A DNA stretch of 32,873 nucleotides from an uncultured Anaerotignum sp. (GTDB lineage: Bacteria > Bacillota > Clostridia > Lachnospirales > Anaerotignaceae): NCBI GenBank assembly GCA_944381385.1, contig CALWKZ010000013.1, forward strand, positions 1 to 32,873. Direction: 5' to 3'. The notes under the pieces are model-generated. The model was given only the letters and a program-made list of their open reading frames with translations, was not told where the DNA came from and made no database searches. Made by a program: the position numbers and the translations under genes. Below, one piece after another: positions 14,317-21,669 of the stretch (position 1 is the stretch's first letter; each line of letters starts with the position of its first letter).

Positions 14317-15600
14317 TTATACAAACAACAGTGAGATCTGCGGTATGTAGGTAACCAGCAGCAATACGATCAGCGAAGCGATAATCAGCGGCATGACTGC
14401 CACGGAGATCTGCTTCAGATTGCACTTGGCTATGCCGCAGGCTACATACAGGTTGACGCCTACAGGCGGTGTTACCAGGCCAATTGCTAGGTTTACGATC
14501 ATAACTACGCCCAGATGTACCAGGTCGATACCCAGAGCCTTTGCCACCGGCACAAACAGCGGAACGAAGATGTACAGCGCTGATGTGGAATCCAGGAAGC
14601 AGCCGGCCAGCAGCAGAATGATATTGACGATTAGGAAGAAGATGATGGTATTTCCTCCTGTTACGCTAATAAGCGCCTCATTGATAGCAACGTCGATACG
14701 GGAACGGGTCAGGATATAAGCAAAGATGCTGGCCGCTGCCGTAATCAGCATAACTGTTGCCGTTGTGGATGCGGAATCCACCAGAATCTTATAGATTTCT
14801 TTCAGTTTGATGGTGCGGTAGATAAACGCGCCTACGATCAGGCCATATACTGCGGATACTGCCGCAGCCTCTGTAGGTGTGAAAACACCGCCGTAGATGC
14901 CGCCCAGAATGATGACAGGCATCATCAGGCCCCAGAAGGCATCCTTAAAGGCTGCCCACCGTTCTGCGCCGCTGGCTTTAGGCAGGATTTCCAGATTGGA
15001 TTTTCTGCCTACCCACAGGGATACCAGAACCAGCGCCAGGCCCATCAGCAGCCCTGGCAGAACGCCGGCGATAAACAATGTGCCGATGGAGGTATCAGAA
15101 ATGGAGCCATATACGACGAAGGTAATGGACGGGGGAATGATAACCCCGATGGCGCCTGCCGCGCCCATGAGCGCCGCGGAGAAGGCGGGAGAGTATCCAA
15201 CCTTAATCATGGCGGGAATCAGGATCAACCCCAGTGCTGCTACCGTTGCGGGACCGGAACCGGAGATAGCCGCGAAGAAGCAGGCTACGATAACACATAC
15301 CATGGCAACGCCGCCCCGCAGATGGCCTACACAAGCCTGGGCCAATGTGATGAGCTTTTGGGAAATCCCCGCTTTTTCCATGATATTGCCGCCCAGGATA
15401 AAGAAGGGGATGGCCAAAAGCACGAATTTACTGGTGGATGCGGATACCAGCTGGGGCAAGGTACCCAGCACCACTTCAATGGGTCTGCCGGCGCCCTGCA
15501 CGATCATGGCGATCATACTGGAGATACCCAGGCAGATCGCGATAGGTGTGCCGATGAGCAGTAACACGGCAAAGGTAATAAACAAACAAGCTGCTACCAT
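14317..15600 (-). CDS. dctM: TRAP transporter large permease (DctM)
   Basis: The 427-residue inner-membrane protein has about 12 hydrophobic segments and the family pattern. Examples are FVLLAIPFFILGGNIMEKAG, GSGPATVAALGLI, IIPPSITFVVYG, FTPTEAAAVSAVYG and the C-terminal LVTPPVGVNLYVA. It is the ion-coupled membrane subunit of a tripartite ATP-independent periplasmic transporter; in Gram-positive bacteria the binding protein is a lipoprotein. It follows dctQ by 3 bp. TRAP systems move carboxylates, sugar acids and sulfonates, usually with sodium. Confidence 0.95.
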   Translation of the reverse strand: MVAACLFITFAVLLLIGTPIAICLGISSMIAMIVQGAGRPIEVVLGTLPQLVSASTSKFVLLAIPFFILGGNIMEKAGISQKLITLAQACVGHLRGGVAMVCVIVACFFAAISGSGPATVAALGLILIPAMIKVGYSPAFSAALMGAAGAIGVIIPPSITFVVYGSISDTSIGTLFIAGVLPGLLMGLALVLVSLWVGRKSNLEILPKASGAERWAAFKDAFWGLMMPVIILGGIYGGVFTPTEAAAVSAVYGLIVGAFIYRTIKLKEIYKILVDSASTTATVMLITAAASIFAYILTRSRIDVAINEALISVTGGNTIIFFLIVNIILLLAGCFLDSTSALYIFVPLFVPVAKALGIDLVHLGVVMIVNLAIGLVTPPVGVNLYVACGIAKCNLKQISVAVMPLIIASLIVLLLVTYIPQISLLFV

Positions 15601-15603
15601 ACG

Positions 15604-16095
15604 TTATACGACCTCCTCTTTCGTTTCTTTTTCCGTCGGGGATTTGATCTCACGGATCAGCACCTGCAGGAAGCGGATGGTCAGGAAGAAAGCTCCGATA
15701 GGTACAAAGGAGCCAAAAATCCATTCCGGCCACTGCATTCCGGCAGTGATCTGACCGCGGGCAAACTGCCGCATGGTCATGAAGATACCATAGTAGAAAA
15801 TCGAACCGCTGAATACTACCGCCAGAATCAGGCCAATGCTTTTCAGTATCTTCTCTGCCTTCGGGCTGACCACATCCAGGATGATGGTCAAACCCAAGTG
15901 AGCGCCTCTTTTTGCCGCGATGGCGGCGCCCAGCAGGCTCAGCAGCACGAACAGATACGTTGTGGCCTCATCCGTAAAAGAGAGGGACGCGCCCAGCACA
16001 TACCGCCCGATTACATTGACAAAGGCGATCACGACCATAATGGACAAACATATAGCAGATAATATTTCCTCAATGTTCTGCAAAAACTTTTTCAT
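15604..16095 (-). CDS. dctQ: TRAP transporter small permease (DctQ)
   Basis: The 163-residue protein has the four membrane segments of DctQ subunits (about residues 12-32, 45-65, 85-108 and 125-148). It includes the typical stretch INVIGRYVLG-like FVNVIGRYVLGASLSFTDE and RRGAHLGL-like KRGAHLGLTIILD. The charged C-terminus is cytoplasmic. It lies 21 bp after dctP and 3 bp before dctM, forming the standard P-Q-M operon order, and it should form a complex with DctM. Confidence 0.94.
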   Translation of the reverse strand: MKKFLQNIEEILSAICLSIMVVIAFVNVIGRYVLGASLSFTDEATTYLFVLLSLLGAAIAAKRGAHLGLTIILDVVSPKAEKILKSIGLILAVVFSGSIFYYGIFMTMRQFARGQITAGMQWPEWIFGSFVPIGAFFLTIRFLQVLIREIKSPTEKETKEEVV

Positions 16096-16116
16096 AATGT
16101 TGATACGCTCCTTTCT

Positions 16117-17148
16117 TTAGGATGGGATACGGAACGCCTCACATGCTTCCTGACCGTATTTTTCCATCAGATAGCTCCGAAGCTCAGAAACCGTTTCCTT
16201 AAAGGGTACCAGCTGTTCCTCGGTCAGCCGGGTCACTTCGATCTTATGCTCTATAAATTTCTGGATGATCTTCTCTTCCTCTTCCTCTACGTAATCTCTG
16301 CCCCATTCGCAGGCTTCCAGCGCCTTCTCCTGCAGCAGTTCTCTCGTTTCCGGCTCCAGGTACTCGTTCCAGATGGTGCTGTTGGCAACGAACAGGTCGT
16401 TTTCATAAGTATAATTCCAAAGGGTCAGATAATCCTGCACTTCATAAATCTTGGAGGAATCTGTAATGCTGACGCCGTTTTCCTGCCCGTCGATGGTACC
16501 CTGCTGGATGGCTGTAAATACTTCGCTCCAGCTCATAGAGATGGGGTCGGCCCCGAAAGCGTCAAATACACCCATGTAAACCTCGCCGCCCGGTACACGA
16601 ATCTTCAGTCCTTTTACGTCCTCCGGTGTTTCCACGGCATGCTTGCTGTTGGTCAGCTGACGGAAGCCGTTGTGGAAAGAGCCCAGATATGTAATATCGT
16701 ATTTTTCCAGCAGCTTTGCGTAATAATCTCCGCCGCCGTTGTCAATGGCTTCTCTGGCTTCCTGATAGTTGTTATAGGACCAGGGGATCGTACCTACCAG
16801 GAGCCTTTCGTCCAGTACGGACATAACACTGCTGGCATATGCCGCCAGGTCTACAGAGCCGTCGGCGATCATCTCGATGCCCTTTGTGGCATTGCCGCCG
16901 GCCAGCTGGTCATTGGGGAAAACCACGATCTCAATATTTCCCTCCGATGCCTCATAGACCAGTTCGGCGAACTTCTCCGCCACCAGGGTGTCAATCTGAA
17001 TATCCGTACCATTGACCGCCATCGCCAGCTCTACCTTTTGGTACTTCCCGGTTCCCTCGGCTCCCTCTGATGACTGGTCGCCGCAGCTGCTGAGCATGCC
17101 CGCCGCCACCGCCGCCACTAAGAAAACCGATAAAATCTTTTTCTTCAT
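16117..17148 (-). CDS. dctP: TRAP transporter substrate-binding lipoprotein (DctP)
   Basis: The 343-residue protein starts with a lipoprotein signal (MKKKILSVFLVAAVAAGM, lipobox LSSC with cysteine 22). It continues as a DctP-type solute-binding protein: VFPNDQLAGG, the arginine-containing KGLKIRVPGG (the Arg usually clamps a substrate carboxylate), and FTAIQQGTIDGQENG. The conserved arginine suggests an acidic substrate such as a sugar acid, keto acid or sulfonate. It is the first gene of the leftward TRAP-transketolase operon and sits 81 bp downstream of a strong promoter with an operator-like inverted repeat. The specific ligand cannot be read from sequence. Confidence 0.94.
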   Translation of the reverse strand: MKKKILSVFLVAAVAAGMLSSCGDQSSEGAEGTGKYQKVELAMAVNGTDIQIDTLVAEKFAELVYEASEGNIEIVVFPNDQLAGGNATKGIEMIADGSVDLAAYASSVMSVLDERLLVGTIPWSYNNYQEAREAIDNGGGDYYAKLLEKYDITYLGSFHNGFRQLTNSKHAVETPEDVKGLKIRVPGGEVYMGVFDAFGADPISMSWSEVFTAIQQGTIDGQENGVSITDSSKIYEVQDYLTLWNYTYENDLFVANSTIWNEYLEPETRELLQEKALEACEWGRDYVEEEEEKIIQKFIEHKIEVTRLTEEQLVPFKETVSELRSYLMEKYGQEACEAFRIPS

Positions 17149-17190
17149 TGCCTCATCCCTCCCTGATTTCTTTCGTAAGAACCGCTAGTT

Positions 17191-17219
17191 CTACGGTGTA
17201 CGTTATACGTACTATGTAG
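17191..17219. promoter_or_regulatory. 29-bp inverted repeat, candidate GntR operator at the dctP promoter
   Basis: Arms 17191-17203 and 17207-17219 match at 10 of 13 positions around TAT. The central GTACGT-TAT-ACGTAC is perfect and the outer CTAC/GTAG pairs are also perfect. It begins only a few bases downstream of the predicted transcription start, a position suited to repression. FCD regulators commonly bind short dyads with GT/AC half-sites, so the GntR protein of the cluster is the likely ligand. Confidence 0.6.
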
Positions 17220-17228
17220 GATGTTTAA

Positions 17229-17257
17229 ATCATATATCTTTTTTCCCAAAAAGTCAA
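17229..17257 (-). promoter_or_regulatory. Promoter of the TRAP-transketolase operon
   Basis: On the - strand TTGACT (complement of 17252-17257), 17 bases, TATGAT (complement of 17229-17234). The leader is about 75 bases and contains the inverted repeat 17191-17219. The rest of the 480-bp gap (17258-17576) shows no convincing gene, only a short TTTTGTACAAAA palindrome near 17313. Confidence 0.75.
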
Positions 17258-17576
17258 TTTGAAAAAGCAAATTTCCTTCGCTTCTACGTTCCACACAATT
17301 TTGTTTGCGCTGTTTTGTACAAAAGTCACACCAACATCCTACATTGGGCTGTGAAAAGAAACAGCTTCCTCTCCTTCTCCTTATGAAAAATGCTCCTCGA
17401 TTCCGCCTCTTCGCATGTACACATAATACCGTATTTTTTCGCTCACCCAGCGGCCTGATTCCGGGACCGTTCTTCCCCATAGCGTTCTCCTCTTTTCGCC
17501 CTGAAAATCTTCTCCTTTATGCGCTTATTTTTCCTCTTCCACACCAAAACAAAAAATCCTTCCCGCGATACAAAAG

Positions 17577-17619
17577 AAAGGAGCGGAATTTCTGTTTCCG
17601 GAAATCCGCTCCTTTTTTT
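17577..17619. terminator. Terminator of the nucleoside operon
   Basis: A GC-rich stem (AAAGGAGCGGA... at 17577-17591 with its partner at 17602-17615, one bulged A) ends the leftward operon 9 bp after the last stop. The flanking T run on the + strand (17613-17619) is longer, so it may also act against rightward transcription. Confidence 0.75.
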
Positions 17620-17628
17620 GTAGATCAA

Positions 17629-18570
17629 TTATTCTGCTTTTGCATATTTTTCCATCAAATCATATACCTTCTGCAAGAATTTCTCACGATCCACGCCGGT
17701 TACCACAAAAGCGTTATGATCGTCAAACTGCTTGTCACTGTACAGGTCTGTTACTGTTTTCCCCAGCGTCAGAGGGCCTTTGGTCTCTACCCGCACACCG
17801 GCCTCCTCCGCCGTAAACAGCTCCGGATAAGCCGTATAAAGCACTGCCGCTGGGTCATGGAGGGCAACGCCCTTTTTCCCCCAGCTCAGGTATTTTTTCA
17901 GGCCGTTCTGCAGCACGTCACAGAACAGTTTTGCCTGCGGTGTTCCTAGCGCCGCGATCTGCTCCAGCTCTTCTTTTGTGGCATAAGCCTGCAAGGTAAC
18001 ATCCAGGCCACACATATGTACCGGCACACCACAGCAGAACATCATATCCGCCGCTTCCGGGTCCACATAAATATTGAATTCCGCCGCGGGCGTTACATTG
18101 CCGCCGATAGCAGCGCCGCCCATAATAACGATTTTTTTCAAAAGCTTCGGCAGCTCCTTGTATTTTGCCAGGGCTATGCCCACATTGGTCATGGGGCCAA
18201 CGGCAATCAGCACCAATTCTCCTTCGCATTCCTTGGCGATACGATAAATGGCGTCCCAGGCCTTTTCTTCCGGGATCACATCATCCGGCACAGGCATTTC
18301 CACACCGCCGAAGCCGTCAGCGCCATGGAACTCGGCAGCCGTTACCAATGGACGGAACATGGGCTTGTCCGCGCCACGGTAAATGGGAAAATCCGCTCCC
18401 ATGATCTTTCTTACTTTTTTCGCGTTATTGGTGGTCTTATCCACCCCAACATTCCCCGCTACCGTCGTTACGGCGCGGATATCCAGCTCCGGCATCTGAT
18501 ACGCCAGCAGCAGCGCCGCGGTATCGTCTACGCCGGGATCACAGTCAATAATTACAGGAATCCGTTTCAT
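17629..18570 (-). CDS. Nucleoside hydrolase, IunH/Rih family (second of a tandem pair)
   Basis: The 313-residue enzyme hydrolyses the N-glycosidic bond of ribonucleosides to base and ribose. The calcium-binding motif is DCDPGVDD (9-16). Further family residues are PMTNVGIAL, MGGAAIGGN, PAAEFNIYVDPEAAD and the active-site LHDPAAVL. Its ATG overlaps the stop of the preceding homologue by 4 bp (ATGA), so translation is coupled. It is the last gene of the nucleoside transport operon and is followed by a terminator. It differs from its neighbour at the fourth motif position before DD (V instead of H) and elsewhere, so the two probably divide purine and pyrimidine nucleosides; which does which is not apparent. 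Confidence 0.93.
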   Translation of the reverse strand: MKRIPVIIDCDPGVDDTAALLLAYQMPELDIRAVTTVAGNVGVDKTTNNAKKVRKIMGADFPIYRGADKPMFRPLVTAAEFHGADGFGGVEMPVPDDVIPEEKAWDAIYRIAKECEGELVLIAVGPMTNVGIALAKYKELPKLLKKIVIMGGAAIGGNVTPAAEFNIYVDPEAADMMFCCGVPVHMCGLDVTLQAYATKEELEQIAALGTPQAKLFCDVLQNGLKKYLSWGKKGVALHDPAAVLYTAYPELFTAEEAGVRVETKGPLTLGKTVTDLYSDKQFDDHNAFVVTGVDREKFLQKVYDLMEKYAKAE

Positions 18571-19508
18571 GCTTTTCCCTCCCCATAGGTTCCAATGGCT
18601 TCTACCAGCAGGTCTACAAAGGCCTGGCGGTCAATGCCCATCAATACTTTGGCGTTAGGGGCCTTGCCCAGCACGCCGTTGAAGTCCGCTACAGTCGCGC
18701 CTTTGCAGAAATCTCCGGCGGTCTCTACCTGTACATAAAGGTCCTGAGACTCCATAATTTCCGGCTTCAGAAGAGCGGCCACAGCAACGGCGTCATGAAC
18801 CGGCGCGCCTTCGTAGCCCAGGCTTCTATGGAACTGATAGAAAAATTCCAGCCATTCCGCTACGATTACCGCTACAGGATTGCCTAAAGCCCGAATCCGT
18901 TCAAAGTCCTCCGGGAAGATCATCGCCTTTTCCGTCACATCCAGTCCCGCCATAATAATGGGGATACCGGAAGAGAATACCACATCCGCCGCTTCTGGGT
19001 CCACCAGAATGTTGAATTCCGCCGCAGGCGTCCAGTTGCCGTACTGCACACCGCCGCCCATCAGAGAGATTCTGGCAATTTTACTCTTTAATTCCGGATA
19101 CGCCAGCAGCAAAGCCGCCACATTGGTCAGCGGCCCTGTAGGAATCAGGGTAACAGGCTCCTGACTTTCCTCCAGCAGCTTTGCCATCAAAGTAACCGCG
19201 TCCATTTCCAGCAGGGGATAAGCAGGCTCCGGCAGGGCCGGACCATCCAATCCAGATTCTCCATGTACTGTCGGCGCGATAATAGGCTCAGAAATCAACG
19301 GACGCAGACGGCCCATGGCCATAGGCGCATCCAAACCGATCAGGGTACAGATTCTTCTGGCGTTGTAGGTTGTCTTTTCTATGGTCTGATTTCCGCAGAC
19401 AGAGGTAACACCCAAAATATCCATTTTCTGGCTGCCTTTTGCCAGCACCCACGCAATGGCGTCGTCATGTCCCGGATCTCCGTCCAGAATAACAGGGATC
19501 TTTTTCAT
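18567..19508 (-). CDS. Nucleoside hydrolase, IunH/Rih family (first of a tandem pair)
   Basis: The 313-residue product has the same length as the next gene's product and is clearly homologous to it. Motifs are DGDPGHDDAIAW (9-20), PLTNVAALLLAYPEL, MGGGVQYGN, PAAEFNILVDPEAADVV and VHDAVAVAAL. Glycine 10 replaces the cysteine of the common DCDPGHDD form, while all metal aspartates are kept. The start follows GGTGGAAG. It lies 83 bp after the ABC permease gene, with a perfect hairpin in that gap. In the operon it would cleave imported nucleosides to ribose and base inside the cell. Confidence 0.93.
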   Translation of the reverse strand: MKKIPVILDGDPGHDDAIAWVLAKGSQKMDILGVTSVCGNQTIEKTTYNARRICTLIGLDAPMAMGRLRPLISEPIIAPTVHGESGLDGPALPEPAYPLLEMDAVTLMAKLLEESQEPVTLIPTGPLTNVAALLLAYPELKSKIARISLMGGGVQYGNWTPAAEFNILVDPEAADVVFSSGIPIIMAGLDVTEKAMIFPEDFERIRALGNPVAVIVAEWLEFFYQFHRSLGYEGAPVHDAVAVAALLKPEIMESQDLYVQVETAGDFCKGATVADFNGVLGKAPNAKVLMGIDRQAFVDLLVEAIGTYGEGKA

Positions 19509-19541
19509 CTTCTTCCACCGTCCTTTTCTTTATTTAGAAAA

Positions 19542-19569
19542 GTTGGTTCAGCTGTACAGCTGAACCAAC
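19542..19569 (-). terminator. Perfect hairpin between the permease and hydrolase genes
   Basis: GTTGGTTCAGCT (19542-19553) pairs perfectly with AGCTGAACCAAC (19558-19569) around GTAC. On the - strand a short T run (complement of 19537-19541) follows. It probably reduces, but does not stop, transcription from transporter into hydrolase genes, or protects the upstream 3' end. Confidence 0.6.
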
Positions 19570-19591
19570 CATATATTTTTTCTCTGCGATA

Positions 19592-20560
19592 TTAGGATTT
19601 TTCCGCTTCCTTCTTGCCTTTTTCCATAAACCGTGATTTCTTGACACGGCGCACCTGTGTGCTGGCATACAGCACCAGACCGATAATGGTTACCGCGTAA
19701 GGCACGGCCGCAACCAGGAAGGAGGAGAAGCCCTGCATGCCTTCCATTTTGTTGCCCAGAGCGCTGGCAAAACCGAACAGCAGGGACGCGAACATGGAAC
19801 CCAAAGGCTCGCCCTGTCCCATGGCCTGTGCCGCCAGAGCGATAAATCCACGGCCCGCTACGATACCTGTATTCCAGCTCTGGGAATAGTACATGGACAT
19901 GTACGCGCCGCCCAGACCGGAAAGAGCGCCGGAAATACCAAGGGCAATATACTGGATCTTCAATACGCTGACGCCGACACTGTCCGCCGCGTGGGAGTTC
20001 TCACCAACGGCACGGATCTGCAGACCCAAAGCCGTTTTATACAGCAGCACCCATACCAGGAATACCAGCAGGAATGCCACATATGTCAGTATGGAATGAC
20101 CAGAGAAGATAGGCCCGATTACTGGAATGCTTTCCAGAATTGGGATATTCAGCTTGGGAGTCAACATACTGGGTGTTGTCAGGCTGGCCGTATTCCCCTT
20201 CAGGCCCGTAAACAGGTACAGCAGGAAGATCGTACCGCCGGAGCCCACTAGGTTTATGGCGATACCGGCCAGGATGATATCTGTCTTCAGCTTCAAAGCG
20301 AAAATACCAATAATCAGTGCCAAAATAACGCCGACCACCATGGCGCCGATTACGCCTACCCACCAGTAACTGGTCCAGTAAGCAAACAGTACACCGAAAA
20401 GGGCGGAAATCATCATAATACCTTCCAAACCGATATTAGTAACGCCGGCCTTTTCCGCTACAACAGCCGCCAGAGCCGCAAACAGGATTGGCGAGGTGAT
20501 ACGAATAATGGAATAACCGAAACTGGTGGTAAACACCATGCTCAAAATCTGTTCTAACAT
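19592..20560 (-). CDS. Nucleoside ABC transporter permease 2
   Basis: The 322-residue membrane protein belongs to the BPD_transp_2 permease group of sugar and nucleoside ABC importers (NupQ/BmpD-like). It has about eight to nine hydrophobic segments and the family sequences EKAGVTNIGLEGIMMISAL near the N-terminus and VGVSVLKIQYIALGISGALSGLGGA-type helix (split here at residues about 190-215). Its ATG overlaps the preceding permease stop by one base (TAATG). It pairs with that permease to form the membrane channel. Confidence 0.93.
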   Translation of the reverse strand: MLEQILSMVFTTSFGYSIIRITSPILFAALAAVVAEKAGVTNIGLEGIMMISALFGVLFAYWTSYWWVGVIGAMVVGVILALIIGIFALKLKTDIILAGIAINLVGSGGTIFLLYLFTGLKGNTASLTTPSMLTPKLNIPILESIPVIGPIFSGHSILTYVAFLLVFLVWVLLYKTALGLQIRAVGENSHAADSVGVSVLKIQYIALGISGALSGLGGAYMSMYYSQSWNTGIVAGRGFIALAAQAMGQGEPLGSMFASLLFGFASALGNKMEGMQGFSSFLVAAVPYAVTIIGLVLYASTQVRRVKKSRFMEKGKKEAEKS

Positions 20561-21669
20561 TACGCATTACCTCCTTCCGCCGCAGGTTCCGTTTTTTTCG
20601 CCAGTTCTTCCTTGGCTTCTTTAACGACCATCTTCTGTCTGGTCTTCGCCATGAACTGTTCCGCAGCAAAGAACAGGAAGATTACGGCCTGGATGATGTC
20701 AATCATTTCCGCCGGAACACCTGCGTAAATGGACATCAGTTCACAGCCTCTGTTCAGATAGGAAATGAACAGCGCCGCGAAAGGAATGGCAATGGGATTA
20801 TTCTTCGCCAGGATCGCAACAGTGATACCTGTCCAGCCATACCCGGGGAGATCTTTCCACAAAAAGGCGTTATATCTGCCCAGAACCTCGATGGCGCCGC
20901 CCATACCACTGAGCACACCGCCGATGACCTGAGAAACTACGATGATGCCGCCTACCTTCATACCGGAATATTTGGAGAAGGACTCATTGATACCGATCAT
21001 ACGGATGGCATAGCCCCAACGAGTACGGAACATGAAGAAGGCTACCAGGACTGTCGCCGCAATGGCAACCAAGAAGCCCCATGTCAGCTCTGTGCCGGCA
21101 ATAAGTTTGCCTACACGTGCAGTTTCCAAATAAGGATACGTCTGTACAGAACCCTGGGAACGGTCCGCAAATACATTGCTGAGGAAATGCATAACCACAT
21201 ATAGGATTACATAGTTCAGCATCAGGGAGCAAACCATTTCACTGGCATTCAACTTTACCTTTGCCCAAGCGGGAATCAGCATCAGCGCACCACCCACAGC
21301 AGCACCCACAAGGATACATACCACAGGATGCAGACCTGCTGCCAAAGGTACGTAAATACCTACCAAGCCGGCAACAAAGCCGCCGGCCATGACCGTACCT
21401 TCCCCGGCCAGGTTGAACTGGTTGGCGGAGAACATAACACATACTGCCAAACCAGTAAATATAATCGGCGTCATACGTGCCAGGATCATGTAAATAGAAG
21501 AAATATTCAGCGCGCCATTATTGAACACGGGACGCACCAAAAGGCAATACAATGCGTTCAGAGGATCATCCGCACAGATCAGGATGAAAATGAACGCCAC
21601 TGCGATGGCAATGAAAATCGCGGCACAGCCACGCAGGATCTCAAATCTCATCATTCTTTTATTCCCCAT
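20560..21669 (-). CDS. Nucleoside ABC transporter permease 1
   Basis: The 369-residue permease (NupP/BmpC-like) has the BPD_transp_2 layout with about nine to ten hydrophobic segments. Typical stretches are MTPIIFTGLAVCVMFSANQF, NLAGEGTVMAGGF and GYGWTGITVAILAKNNPIAI. The charged C-terminal tail (KEAKEELAKKTEPAAEGG) is cytoplasmic. The start at 21669 overlaps the ATPase gene end by 11 bp, showing tight translational coupling. The subunit set of lipoprotein, double ATPase and two unequal permeases is the nucleoside-type member of the family rather than the ribose type, which has one permease. Confidence 0.94.
   Translation of the reverse strand: MGNKRMMRFEILRGCAAIFIAIAVAFIFILICADDPLNALYCLLVRPVFNNGALNISSIYMILARMTPIIFTGLAVCVMFSANQFNLAGEGTVMAGGFVAGLVGIYVPLAAGLHPVVCILVGAAVGGALMLIPAWAKVKLNASEMVCSLMLNYVILYVVMHFLSNVFADRSQGSVQTYPYLETARVGKLIAGTELTWGFLVAIAATVLVAFFMFRTRWGYAIRMIGINESFSKYSGMKVGGIIVVSQVIGGVLSGMGGAIEVLGRYNAFLWKDLPGYGWTGITVAILAKNNPIAIPFAALFISYLNRGCELMSIYAGVPAEMIDIIQAVIFLFFAAEQFMAKTRQKMVVKEAKEELAKKTEPAAEGGNA

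Noticed and set aside
17145-17480. A 111-codon leftward frame upstream of dctP
   Set aside because: It runs through the predicted promoter and operator, has no ribosome binding site and encodes a basic, low-complexity product with no family resemblance.
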